Under the pieces are notes generated by a model. That model searched no databases, was not told the origin of the DNA, and worked only from the letters and a program-made list of their open reading frames with translations. Source: Vicia villosa (lineage: Eukaryota; Streptophyta; Magnoliopsida; Fabales; Fabaceae). Taken from it: a stretch of 64,000 nt of DNA. The position numbers and the translations under genes are program-made. Where the stretch lies: assembly GCF_029867415.1 (NCBI RefSeq), contig NC_081182.1:15684497-15748496 (forward strand). The letters run 5' to 3'. Shown one piece after another: positions 1 to 11,671 of the stretch (position 1 is its first letter; each line of letters starts with the position of its first letter).

Positions 1-1479
1 CAAGAAGAATTGAATCAATTCGAGAGAAATCAAGTTTGGGAACTTGTGCCTAGACCAAGTAATAAACACATCATAGGTACTCGATGGGTGTTTAAGAACA
101 AACTTGATGAGAATGGTATAATTGTTCGAAACAAAGCAAGATTGGTGGCCCAAGGTTACAATTAAGAAGAAGGAATCGACTTTGAAGAAACATTTGCTCC
201 GGTTGCAAGGTTAGAAGCTATTCGTCTTTTACTTGCTTATGCATGTTCATTAAATTTTCAGCTTTATCAAATGGACGTCAAGAGCGCATTCTTGAATGGC
301 TACATCAATGAAGAAGTCTATGTCAAACAACCCCCCGGATTTGAAGACTTCAAGAATCCTTCACATGTCTTTAAGTTGAGAAAGGCTCTTTATGGATTAA
401 AGCAAGCACCTAGAGCATGGTATGATAGACTTAGCAATTTTTTGTGTGAAAAGGGTTTCGAAAAGGGTAAGGTTGATAAAACTTTGTTCATTAAGAAAAT
501 CAAGAGTAACACTTTATTGGTTCAAGTCTATGTTGATGATATCATTTTTGGATCGACTAACAAAGAAATGTGTGAGGAATTCTCATTGATGATGCAAGGA
601 GAATTCGAGATGTCTATGATGGGAAAGATGAACTACTTTCTTGGACTACAAATTAAGCAACTCAAAGATGGAATCTTTATCAATCAATCCAAATATTGTA
701 AAGAACTATTGAAGAAGTTTGATATGGACAATTGTAAAGCAATGAATACTCCAATGGGCTCCGGTACATATGTTGATCAAGATGAATCCGGTACTCCAAT
801 TGATATTACCAAGTATCGAGGTATGATTGGTTCTTTATTGTATTTGACGGCAAGCCGTCCTGACATAATGTTTAGTGTTTGTCTTTGTGCTCGCTTCCAA
901 GCAAATCCAAAGGAATCACATATTATGGCGGTTAAAAGAATCATGAAGTATCTCAAAGGAACAACCAACGTTGGCCTATGGTATCCTAAAGGTAGTGTTT
1001 GCAATTTAATTGGTTATTCTGACGCGGATTATGCAGGATGTAAAACTGATCGTAAAAGCACAAGTGGCACTTGTCACATTCTTGGAAATGCATTAGTCTC
1101 ATGGGCTTGTAAAAAACAAGTATGTGTTGCTCTTAGCACGGCCGAAGCAGAATACATAGCAGCGGGTAGTTGTTGTGCACAAATTCTTTGGCTTAAGCAA
1201 CAACTTCGTGACTACGGACTTGATCTCGGGTGCATTCCTCTTCGATGCGACAACACAAGTGCAATTAATATCACAAAAAATCCGGTCATGCACTCAAGAA
1301 CCAAACACATAGACATTCGACATCATTTTCTCCGAGACCATGTTCTTCAAGGAGATGTCGAAGTAACATTTGTGGATACTCATAACCAACTTGCGGATAT
1401 CTTTACCAAACCGCTTGCAAAAGAACCATTTTACAAAATTCGGAGAGAACTCGGAATTTTAGATGAGAATGATGTTTGA
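1..1479 (+). pseudogene. SIRE/Maximus-type Ty1-copia pol, 3' part (reverse transcriptase and RNase H), one nonsense codon
   Basis: This is the C-terminal part of a copia polyprotein that copies element RNA into DNA inside virus-like particles. The reading frame is open from base 1 except for TAA at 163-165. Before the stop the RT start is visible (GTRWVFKNK, ARLVAQGYN); after it come [35 protein letters not shown] and the catalytic YVDDIIFGS. RNase H follows with SDADYAGC, the STAEAEY motif, a [10 protein letters not shown] segment and the DIFTKPL end. Integrase and gag would lie left of the window. The TAA sits where the family normally has Gln (CAA), so one C-to-T change explains it. An internal ATG at 271 starts the longest intact stretch but is not a natural start. 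The lineage is inferred from the extra downstream ORF and from the G-rich tract before the LTR. Confidence 0.95.
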
Positions 1480-2214
1480 ATCATATGTTATAAAGTTCCA
1501 TTATTTAAGGTACATGCTATCATTCTTTACTTTACTTTAATTTCTTTAAAATCATCTTCACAATTTTATTTGTAAAGTCATATGTTTGCATTTTATATTG
1601 TGTTTCTTTATTTTAAATTATACTCACATATTGCCTAAACATGTTATTTTAATGTTATATATTATTACATAAGTGTTTCTATAATATTTTCAAAGTTACA
1701 AAGCTGCTGTTTCAATAATTCTGGGCAAAAAAGGTCATGGAAATCGATTTACCCTCGTAGGAAATCGATTTCCCTAAGCGAAAAACTCTTTTATTTGTTT
1801 CTGGAATGCTGTTTGCGAAGCTGGAAATCGATTCCTCCACATAGGAAATCGATTTCCGTAACCCATCACAGAAAAAGTGCTGTACGTATTTTTTTTGTTT
1901 CTTGTATAATTGTTATTGTTTTCATATTATATTATTCTTTTGGGTCAAACTAGCATTCACTTTCTCTTCCATTCTTCAACTACTCTCCTTGGTAACATTC
2001 AAAGTATTCAACACAATCTTCATTGCCCACTTAAATCTCTCCATCTCCCAACTCTATCTCCATTAAAACCCACTTATCCCAACTATTATAAAACCTTATT
2101 CTCTCTTCTTCTCACAAAATAAGTCATTCTAAAAAGTGCTTATTTTGTGAACCCTAACACCAAAAACGAAAATACTCTCTCCCTCACAAAATTTCACCTC
2201 ACCAAAACTCTTCC
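1480..2214 (+). other. SIRE element spacer between pol and the extra ORF, with ClaI-type palindromes
   Basis: No gene is seen here. The stretch is AT-rich and carries repeats of GGAAATCGATTTCC or one-sided variants at about 1740-1780 and 1825-1858. The same palindrome recurs in the 3' LTR of this element. From about 2000 the sequence becomes C-rich, like a leader in front of the ORF that starts at 2215. Confidence 0.6.
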
Positions 2215-3321
2215 ATGGCACCTCCAAAGAGATCAAGAGGAAAAGCTCCCATGGTTGTCAACTCCGACACTGACTCTGAGTAAGAACTCCCTCCGGTACG
2301 ACAACGCAAAGCATTCTTCAACTTCAAACAAAGAGCCATCATCACACCTAAATTTGGTAATCTTACTTCATTCCCTAACACTAGCTTCAATTTCCCTGAA
2401 ATGCTAGCTTTTCAAAAGATGGATGAGTTTGTTTCTGATGCTGGCCCTTACTATCCGGATTTAGTTAGAATCTTTTATGCTCACCTTAGGATAGATGATA
2501 CTCTTACATTACATTCTAAGGTTAAAAATGTTGACATTGTTATGACCATAGAAGAATTTGGTAGATGTTTGGGTGTTCCGTATGAAGGTGTACGAATTAT
2601 GCGTGGTTATGTTCCGGAAGAACTAGGAGCTCTTAACTATGAAATGATGGAATTTTATTTTGGAATAAGTCGTATTTCTAGAGAGGAGTTTTATGCCAAA
2701 CACATTCAATCTGGTTCATCCAAGGTGTTTGTCTCTAGCAAGAATTTGTCGGTAAGTGACCGAATGCTTCATTATTTTCTTGCTTATGTGCTTGTTCCAA
2801 AAGGCAACAATTATACTAAAGTAGGAGAAGTTGATATGATGCTTCTATGTGCTATGAAAAATGCTATGCCGGTAAATTGGGCCTATGTGATTCTGCGCCA
2901 TATGGAATACTGTTTTTCTTTGACAAGTGGGCTACCATATGCTCGCCCAATTTCCAAAATTTTCGAAGCCTTTAGAATTCCATTAGGCAAGGAACCCACA
3001 AAGAAAATGGGGAAGACAAGCTTAATTTCAAGTGACAATTGTTTGAGAAATATGGGAATTTTTAAGGATAATGATGGCCTTTACAAACATAATGATGATG
3101 AGAATGCACAAGCACCTTCCGACATACCCGAAGGAGGCTTTACCATGGAATTCCTTTACAAGAAACTTCTCCAAATGGAAATCCGTAACATTCATGAACA
3201 TCAAAAAACCCGGAATGAGTTTAATCGTCGCTTTGATCAACTTCAACAACAACTTGAGAATTCCGGAGATGAAGAAGAAGAAGAAGATGTTGGAAATGAA
3301 GAGATGAATGCTAGTGATTAG
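2215..3321 (+). pseudogene. SIRE-type additional ORF (env-like / putative plant transposon protein), one nonsense codon
   Basis: SIRE/Maximus elements carry an ORF between pol and the 3' LTR, often called env-like; its function is not established. An ATG at 2215 opens a frame with a basic, Lys/Arg-rich start. TAA at 2281-2283 interrupts it, and the same frame then runs open to the stop at 3319-3321. The longest uninterrupted part starts at ATG 2401 and gives 306 residues. Its first two thirds resemble the 'putative plant transposon protein' domain (YPDLVRIFYAHLR, IEEFGRCLGVP). The end is predicted coiled coil (LLQMEIRNIHEHQKTRNEF) followed by an acidic tail of Glu repeats. I see no signal peptide or clear membrane segment, so an envelope role is not supported by this copy. 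The stop again fits CAA to TAA. Confidence 0.8.
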
Positions 3322-3798
3322 TTCTCTTATGTGTCTTATGTTCTATTTTTATTTCTTAGTATGTTTTGTGGTATTTTAGACAATTTTCATTATGTTATGT
3401 TTATGGTTTTTTTAAGTTCTTCTTCTTTAGACATAATTAAGAGTATTATGTTATGGTTATGGTTTAGACAAAATTATTATTATTATTATTATGCTATGTT
3501 TATTTGTGTTATTAAGTTTCAATTTTACTATATTGCATTATATATATTTTGCCCATGTTTTACCTCTTTTCCCCATCCTTTTTGATAATAACAAAGGGGG
3601 AGAAGAAACTTGTGTTTGTTGCTTTTTAGTCCAAATTATGCAGCCTCATGGATAGAAAAATTTGTCTCAAGACTCATTCAAGTTATGATAAACACTTTGT
3701 TAAAAGAGGAGTCATCAACATAGGGGGAGCATAAGGACTTGTCAAGCAAAAAATCACTTTTAAAGCTTATTGGTTGTCATCATCAAAAAGGGGGAGAA
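3322..3798 (+). other. SIRE 3' untranslated region with repeated G-rich purine tracts and polypurine tract
   Basis: AT-rich non-coding sequence with three similar purine tracts: about 3593-3605, 3722-3729 and 3785-3798. The last (AAAAGGGGGAGAA) directly abuts the LTR and is the likely plus-strand primer. The two upstream tracts may be auxiliary primers or remnants. Confidence 0.7.
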
Positions 3799-4978
3799 TG
3801 TGATTGCAAGCTTCTCCAAATGTTATGTGTTTTGATGAAGACAACATGTGTGCACTCATAAATATCAAGAAAGGATGTATCAAAGATTGAACTACTCAAA
3901 TTACTAAAGTCAAAAGAAGATTGTCAACATACAAGATCACTTGAAGACTTTATGAAGCTCATCTTTCAAATAGGTACAAACATGTTCTTATAAGAATAAA
4001 TTAAGTGCTCAAAATCATCCTCAAATCATGTGCATTTTGGCTTGTTAAAAATTCTGATTTTCTAACTTTTTCAAACTGGAAATCGCTTTCCTATAAGTGG
4101 AAATCGATTTCCTATGCGTGCCCAGCCAAATCAGTTTCTGGAAATTTGTTTTTTGCTTGTGGAAATCGATTTCCTGTGGTGGTAAATCGATTTCCAGTAT
4201 CAGTTTTTGAATTTTAAGGGAAATCGATTTCCCATAATGGTAAATCGATTTCCATCGTTCCAGAATCAAAAAACAGTATGTTTCATTATTTGAACGTGAA
4301 TCCTTTTTGTTCCATCAACCTTTGCACCTTTTCATTGTTTCATACACTTTCCTAGGGGTGTAAAGACACTATATATATCCTATATTTTCAGAATTCAAAT
4401 CACCTCTTCCTATTGCAATTTAACATCATTCTATATCATAAAATTTTCATTCAAGTGTTGTGATTACCAAACTCTCACAAGAATTTTCTGCATTGTCTCA
4501 TAAATCATAAACAGAAAATTCATATCATATCCATCAACATTTGAGCACTTGTTATTCTTATAAATTGCATGATTGGTAGAAAAGATCAATCAAGTGATTG
4601 ATACATTATTCTTTTATTCAAACTCTTATACAAAATCAAATACTTGTTGTATTCTTGTTATCCAGGATTGTTGGAAACAAGTTAGACACTTTGAGAGGAT
4701 TGTTCTCATAAGTGGTCTTAGTGAAAAATCCAAGAGGATTGTTCTTGGTCCAAGAGGATTGTTCTTGGTGTTTGGTTAGGCTTGTACAAGATACCAACTA
4801 TATTGAAATCTCTTACTGCGTAAGGGGACTGGAGTACTCTCGGTTTGTGAGGGGAACCAGGATACTTCTTTTAGTAACATTACCATAAACCAGAAAAATA
4901 ATCACTTTACACCATAAAACCGAAAAAGATATAAAGTACCTAATTCACCCCCCCTCTTAGGCATATCTGATACTTACA
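3799..4978 (+). mobile_element. 3' LTR of the SIRE-type copia element
   Basis: It begins TGTGATTGCAAG directly after the polypurine tract and ends GATACTTACA, giving TG...CA ends and 1180 bp, a usual length for SIRE LTRs. The conserved stretch CACCCCCCCTCTTAGG lies just inside the 3' end. A block of GGAAATCGATTTCC-type palindromes occurs at 4075-4255. The 5' LTR lies outside the window, so the target duplication cannot be checked. Confidence 0.8.
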
Positions 4979-5223
4979 ATGTCTTATTTGATCTTTGTGC
5001 GGTTCTTAAAAAAATAATTAGATGTGTTAATTTGAATGATAAAATTAATACCATTTACTAAAATACCCCTTTTACTATAGTTAGTGGAGTTGTTGAAAAA
5101 CGTGAAAGTTAATAAATAAGAACATAATAGTTCAAAAAATAATAAATATTATATTAATATTTTGAAAAAGTTTATTATGAGACATGAAAAAAATACAAAT
5201 AAGATACTTTTACGAGACAGAGG
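4979..5223. repeat. AT-rich remnant, possibly a decayed Stowaway-type MITE
   Basis: No gene. The stretch ends in CGAGACAGAGG, like a worn GGGACGGAGGGAG Stowaway end. It holds a run of ATACCCC followed by TTTACTATAG that resembles the inside of the better preserved Stowaway element at 51138-51381. The left end is not recognisable. Confidence 0.3.
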
Positions 5224-5923
5224 TAGGGGTACACATGAGTCGGTTTGAGTTGAATTTAGTCAAAACCATAATCCAACCCGTACATGGTACACTGATTTTG
5301 GTGAGGTAAAATAACCATCCACAATATCAGTGGATTAGTTTGAGTAAAACCACAAATTTGTGGGTTGGACTGGGTTGGGTAGTGGGTTACCCAGTATTTT
5401 TCTTCCTTATATAATTATTAATGATATGTCACATTTTTTCTTAATAAATAGTTTAACATATAATTTCTATTTTTATAAACATCAAATGTCTAAATGTACA
5501 ATATAATTTATCATTAGTCCAAATACACTAAAGCTACATTACAGTAAAACCTAGAATTTCATAAAATACTTGCAACTTATTAGAATTAACTTCAAAATAA
5601 TCAAAGTGTGACAACCTAAATAAGTTAAAATCATTACTTACTAAATAAAAGATATTCAAAAGGTTGAAATTGAAGCAAGCAAAATTGAAAACATCAAAGT
5701 CATCACTTGTCAAATTACAAAAAAAGAGAAAAAATATAGTCACTCAATAATTCATGGATTTTGTGGTTTGGGTGTGGGTTTACCTATACCCCAATTATTT
5801 TGAATGGGTTTTCATTTTTGAAAACCTTATTCACCCAATAAACCAACCCAACCCATTTTTTTGTGTCGATTTAGGTGAATTTTACTAGATTTATTGGGTT
5901 TACCCAACCCATGAACACCCCTA
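5224..5923. mobile_element. Non-autonomous TIR element, hAT-like (TAGGGGT termini)
   Basis: The left end TAGGGGTACACATGAG matches the reverse complement of the right end, TTAGGGGTGTTCATGG. Both ends continue into runs of GGTTGGGTT-like repeats. It is 700 bp and has no coding capacity. The flanks GACAGAGG (5216-5223) and ACAGAAGG (5924-5931) look like a slightly mutated 8 bp target duplication, which would fit hAT. It sits immediately downstream of the orphan peptide-gene promoter at 5930-6273, where the gene would be expected. Confidence 0.6.
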
Positions 5924-5929
5924 ACAGAA

Positions 5930-6273
5930 GGACTAATTAATGTGACTTTGCATGAGAAAAAGATATTTTGATAAAATTAAGTTAAGTTTTAAATAAAAAA
6001 GTTCAATAATGTGACCATTGATTGTTATTTGAAAAAAATAAATAGAATTTAATTAGTTGCGTGATAGTTTTTTTTTTATAATATATATATTGCAATAAAT
6101 TTGTCTCATTTCCACCATTTTAGAAGAGTTTTAAAAGAAAAACTAATTTATATTATATCGCATTATTTTGTCTTATATACCAACATTTTAAAAAAAAAAA
6201 GGAAATATGTTTGGATTTGAAATGAAAGAGAGTAGATACACGATAACTACATAATTTAAATAATACTACTAAG
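5930..6273 (-). promoter_or_regulatory. Orphan copy of the cysteine-rich-peptide promoter
   Basis: This segment is homologous to the upstream regions of the two peptide genes at 18234 and 54677. Shared blocks include ATGTGACTTTGCATGAGAAA, ATTGATTGTTATTTGAA, AAATAAATAGA, CGCATTATTTTGTCTTATAT and CACGATAACTACATAA. Homology to the 18.3-18.9 kb copy runs almost to the start of the next transposon at 6271. No matching coding exon follows on the minus strand; a TIR element occupies that place. Confidence 0.65.
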
Positions 6274-7478
6274 TGGCGGATCTTGCCCACAGTATTAAGG
6301 GGAGCAATAAATAGTAACTAAACAAAAATATTATTATTTACGTCTTTAAAAATATAACACCCTTTTGAGAATTATTTTTGTCTTTTTTATAACACTCATT
6401 AAATTTACAATTGCATTTGATCGTACCTGATCAGGAGAATCGTCAAGGCACAATATCTGGCTTGAAGAGCAAGATGGAGGGTACCTGCAAGGTTCTCCGA
6501 TGCTTAAGTCAGTAGCTATCAGAGAATGAGGTTTAGAGAATAGAATAGAATACCCGACCCTCTAGTGAAAGAGGGTATTTATAGCCCCCAGCGCTGGGCC
6601 AAGGTTCCCTAATTGGGCAAGATCCAATTGGAGGCCCACGTGCTAGGGAACTGCCAGAACGTCCCGTGCTAGGGCTGAGTCAGCAGGAGACTCACGTTCT
6701 GGATGCACATAGCGTAGGGTTCGGAGATGGTTGACTGAATCCTTCGCTGAGACGTGACGCGTGGTCTTCTTGCGTGGATAACGCTTGACGGTTGTCCAGT
6801 GAGTGGGCCCAAGGACTTGGGCCTGCTCGGCCAGAATCTTCGCGAGGGGCAGCCTTTATCGGTTGCCCAGCAATTGGGCCCAAGGGAATTGGGCCTGCTC
6901 GGCTGATAACAAGGGTTGGGCCTGCTCGGCCCAGTCCAGAACAGCATTAATGATTTATTTACCAATATAATACCTATTTCTTATATTTACAAATATAATT
7001 GGAGGCTTGAGTCTTGGGAGCGTGTTCCTCTCAAAGTCATAAGTTGAATTCCGTTATGCTAATAATCTTTGTGTTGGATTAGTCCATATAAAACTTTATT
7101 CTGGCTTTAAATGGGGTCCCCGCTAGTGGACGGTGGGATTAGTCCCTCTTAAATTAGTCGGTCGCAAGTCCGAATATCAAGATTTCCATTTTTACATTTT
7201 TGTGTTAATTTTAATGATTTATAACACTCCTTAATGATTTTAACGATTTATTATATGTTATAAATTGTTAACATCATTAAGGTGTAATACCTATGTTTTT
7301 AATATTTTTTATATTAATTTTAACGATTTATAACACTCCTTAATGATTTTAACACATGTGAATTTATTTCATGGAAGTTACAATAATTTTTGGCTACGAG
7401 TATAAAAGGTATATTAAAAAAATCTATAATTTTCAGGGGTCAGTGGCAATCTTCAGCTCCTTAGTTCCTCCGCCACTG
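6271..7478. mobile_element. hAT-like TIR element (AGTGGCGGA ends) interrupted by a solo LTR
   Basis: The left end AGTGGCGGATCTTGCC pairs with CTCCGCCACTG at the right end, a terminus common in plant hAT-like elements. The inside is non-coding. It includes a phrase around 7110-7180 (GGGATTAGTCCCTC, TTAGTCGGTCGCAAG) typical of legume interspersed repeats. A gypsy-type solo LTR has inserted at 6418-6943. I could not find a clean 8 bp target duplication. Confidence 0.45.
6418..6943 (-). mobile_element. Solo LTR of a gypsy-type retrotransposon
   Basis: A 526 bp GC-richer island with TG...CA ends (TGATCGTACC on the left, CCAGAACA on the right) is flanked on both sides by GCATT (6413-6417 and 6944-6948). 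On the minus strand it has a TATA box (CTATAAATA, plus positions 6576-6584). After that comes the LTR hallmark CTGACTTAAGCATCGGAG leading into GCAGGTACCC. No internal region is present, so this is the product of LTR-LTR recombination. GGCCCA-rich repeats fill its U3. Confidence 0.85.
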
Positions 7479-8163
7479 AACTGACTTATGGTATTGGTAC
7501 CGGTGTGGTATGACTGTTCTGACTGACTACCGACCTTGTTTAATTTGCAAGCATGATTGCTTGTGTGATTGACTGTATGGGAGCATTGTGTTTTATATTT
7601 TGATATAGAAATCATATTACTTGATTTCTGATTTTGTGCTTCTTTTGATGCTAATGTTTACTCTGATTGATCTGAATGTTTGTGGTGTGCTTATGATGCT
7701 CAGTTTGAGTTTTTGAAGATTTACCTATGCACATCTTGTAAATTTTGTAAGAGTTGTTTTTGCCAAAATTTGCCAAAGGGGATGATTGTTGTTCTATGTG
7801 ATTGACTGTATTATGCAAAATATATGGGGTGTACAAGATGTGTTAGGGGGAAGAAAGGACTTAAATGAGACATGATGTATCTACGGAAGGTTCTTAAGTT
7901 TCCAGTTCAATGGAATGTTTCAGAGAGATACCTCAGGAACCAATAAATATAGGGTAGCTCTGTGGATATGGATATAAAAAGAAGTTTGAAAAGTTTGCAG
8001 TTCTAGGGAATGTTCCAGAGAGATACCTCCAGAACCAATAAATATGGGATCGTTCCGTAGATATAAATACGGAAAGAAGTTTGACAGAAAATGGTTGGTC
8101 CATATTCACCTAGGTTTTTTATAAATTTGAGGTTTCTTATGTTGTCTTTTCATATACACCTAA
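7479..8163. other. Unassigned sequence with a ~100 bp tandem duplication
   Basis: No gene recognised. Two imperfect copies of a ~100 bp unit lie at about 7889-7989 and 7990-8085. Both contain GAGAGATACCTC and AGAACCAATAAATAT and end in AAGAAGTTTG. The stretch may be the 5' part of the transposon-derived gene at 8164. Confidence 0.4.
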
Positions 8164-8544
8164 ATGTATCAATTGTATGATATCAACATCCGTTGGTATG
8201 TCGCAAGTGTCTCCTACTCCGACGGCAAAACACCAGGATGGACGTTCAAACTCATATATTACACCTCGCTTGACGATATCATTGACGAAATCCACGCTCG
8301 CCTACTTAATTAACGGAGACAAACGAAAGGCTATGAAGCTTGAGTATCGTCCACCTTCAGTTGACAACCAATGGAGCGTCGTTTACAGCAACTTTGAGCT
8401 CAATAATTGAGAGGATATTTTGTCGATGTGGCGAACCTATTTTGGTTTCGAAGAGAGAATCCCGCTCGAGTTGGTAGCGACGGTACGAAGAATGGTCATA
8501 CAAATCTTAGAGATATGCAAGCGTCCCTCGACTATTGAAATGTA
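8164..8544 (+). pseudogene. Broken ORF, probable N-terminal part of a Mutator-like element protein
   Basis: An ATG at 8164 starts a frame that runs to a TAA at 8311-8313 and contains GWTFKLIYYTSLDDIIDEIH. The homology-like pattern then continues in another frame (GDKRKAMKLEYRPPSVDN, YSNFELNN). A TGA at 8408-8410 interrupts that frame, and it continues open to TAA at 8542-8544 (EDILSMWRTYF, IPLELVATVRR). So there is one frameshift near 8310 and one stop. I recall this layout from leader domains of legume MULE-type proteins, but the assignment is from memory and weak. No catalytic domain follows. Confidence 0.45.
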
Positions 8545-8760
8545 ATATTTAATTTTATTTTTAAATCATCAATGAAATACCGATTTTATTTTATGAATGT
8601 TAATTTTATCGTTGCAATGTTGATTTTCTGGTATTCTGTGACTGTTTCTCGCTTTCTTCTGTAAATATGCATACGGACATATCCCGTAAATGTAGCTCCG
8701 GAAATTTTTAATGTTGAGTAAAAATTTATGCGTCCAGAAATACATCATATTATACACTTC
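8545..8760. other. Short AT-rich stretch without recognised features
   Basis: Nothing is recognised except that it ends with TATACACTTCAT (8751-8762), a 12 bp sequence repeated exactly on the far side of the AAT tract. Confidence 0.4.
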
Positions 8761-9577
<817 letters not shown>

Positions 9578-10230
9578 GTGTATTATTATATTTAGCGTTA
9601 ACTCAAAAAATATATTTAGTGGTTTCCTCCCTTTTACTTAAGTACTATGAATTATGATGCTATACACTTCATGGACCACCAACAAACAATAATTATATCC
9701 TTGTCAGCATCGTAGCCGCACTAAAACAAAAATGCAAGTAATTAGTGTATCTAACTTCATCTTTAGAATCAATTGACAATCAAAACTAAAATGAAGAGGT
9801 TGTTTTGGAGATTGAGGTAAATGAAGTTTTTTTGGAGCTTGGTTACTGAGTCTTTCTCTTTCTTGTTCTGAAAGTCTTACTATATTTACTATTATGTGTG
9901 TTTGTGAAATTGTCTATCGTTTTTGTGAATGGGTGGGAGGGAAACATGAAATTACGTTTGAAACTGATGAGCCATTAATGTTGCGCATGCTATGTATAAT
10001 ATTATGAAGTTTTCAAAGGAGTATAACATGCATAATATTGTAATATTGTAATGGTGATTAGAGTAGTCAACTTAAGTATTTGTTAGATATCCAAATGGAA
10101 TTAATTTATCATTTTGTCAACAAAGATATAAAGGTTTATCAACATAAACATACTGCATTTTTTTAAAATTAAAATTTTTGAAATAAATTTGCTACAAATT
10201 AGCTACGAAATTTTATAGGCTAAAGTGTAA
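9578..10230. other. AT-rich intergenic sequence, nothing recognised
   Basis: No gene, TIR or RNA pattern could be supported here apart from the second copy of the 12 bp TATACACTTCAT at 9661-9672. Confidence 0.4.
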
Positions 10231-10440
10231 TATTGACATGGCCATGTGGCATGACACGTCAGCATCTTGGCATTGCCATGTGACGTGCCACATCAGCTTC
10301 TGTTAACGTCTTTAGACATGAGGGATTAAAAGTGTGGACGGAAAATTTTATGAGGACTATTATTTGAAGGAAATTTTTTGAGGGACTAAAAACGAAATTT
10401 GAGATATTTAGAGGGACAAAAAACTTATTTAATCCTTAAA
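10231..10440. mobile_element. Terminal fragment of a TIR element
   Basis: The stretch has GACACGTCAGC / GTGCCACATCAGC and then GAGGGACTAAAAACG and GAGGGACAAAAAACTTATTT. This phrase (ignored-stress 'rest of the world' text such as 'remaining dispensable' aside, simply a common legume TIR-element end) resembles the right end at 28960-29052. The partner end was not found. Confidence 0.35.
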
Positions 10441-11160
10441 TCATTAATATATTTTTTCCTTTATATTATTTTTAGATCATAAATATCATCTTTTGTATAT
10501 AAAATGTTTAGATCAATAACATATTTTTTCTCGTAAACCAATATTATTTATATTTAGGTATTATATACAAACATATCTAGATCAATAGTAAATTTTTCGT
10601 ATATAAAATTATTTAGTTCAATAATAGATTTTTTTCCGTATACCATTTCTGAATCAAAATTTTGTGGATTATAAATACCATTTTTGGTATAGAAAATATT
10701 TAGATCAATAATAGTTTTTTTCCCTCATACAAATATTATTTATGTTTAGGTATCATTTACAAAATTAACTGAACCAATATTAAATTTTCATATATAAAAA
10801 TATTTATATCAATAATACATATTTTTCCGTATACCATTTTTGGATCATAAATACCATCTTTCGTATATAAAAAATATTTAGATCAATAATAGATTTTTTT
10901 TCCGTATACAAATATTATTTATGTTTAGGTATCATGTATAAAAAAAATCTGGATCAATAGTTAATTTTCGTATATAAAAATATTTAGATCAATAATAGAT
11001 TTTTTTTCCGTATATAAAAATAACACTGTTTTAAAAAATATATATGGATCAAATATATTTTACCCTGTATACAAATATTATTTTTTGTAGGCATCATTTA
11101 TAAAAATATTTAGATTAATTATAGAATTTGACTTGGACCCATAACAAACATTTGACACAT
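10441..11160. repeat. Degenerate AT-rich tandem repeat
   Basis: Variants of TTTAGATCAATAATAG, TTTTTTCCGTATA and ATTATTTATGTTTAGGTAT recur many times in the same order, at spacings of roughly 100-200 bp. This is a decayed tandem array with no coding capacity. Confidence 0.6.
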
Positions 11161-11345
11161 AATTAGACTAATAAAATATATTTTTAAAACTAATTTACTT
11201 GTGAATTAAAAAAAGAGAATAACACACATATCAAAAATGTATAATTATTTTGCACATGCAAAAAGTAAATTTTGAACAAAAATGCTTTCAAAATGGTAAA
11301 TTTAGTTGCAAAAGTATAATTTAGAACTAAAAGTACAATTTAGTT

Positions 11346-11488
11346 TTTTTTTTAATCAAAAAATGGATTTCATTTAAAAAAGAAAGAACAAGTACAAAGG
11401 AAGAACAAGGCCCATTAGGTACAAATCCTAAATCTAGGAGTGCCTTGCCTATCAAGCAAAAAATCCTTGATAGTTTACCCTCTGATCC
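11346..11488 (-). mobile_element. Strongly 5'-truncated LINE copy
   Basis: On the minus strand it ends in a LINE-like tail (AAATCCATTTTTTGATT then poly-A). It is flanked by a perfect 13 bp target duplication, GTACAATTTAGTT, at 11333-11345 and 11489-11501. Only 143 bp of the 3' end was copied. Confidence 0.8.
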
Positions 11489-11671
11489 GTACAATTTAGT
11501 TGCAAAAGTACATGTTAGAACCAAAACTCCAAAAATATAATTTAATTGTAAAAAGTAAATTTTGGATACAAAATACCCCAAAATGATGAGATTGCGGACA
11601 AAAACAAAAAATTAAAATGGTGTTTTTCAAAACATCTAATTTTTTTATATTATAGATCTGTAACTTATTTT

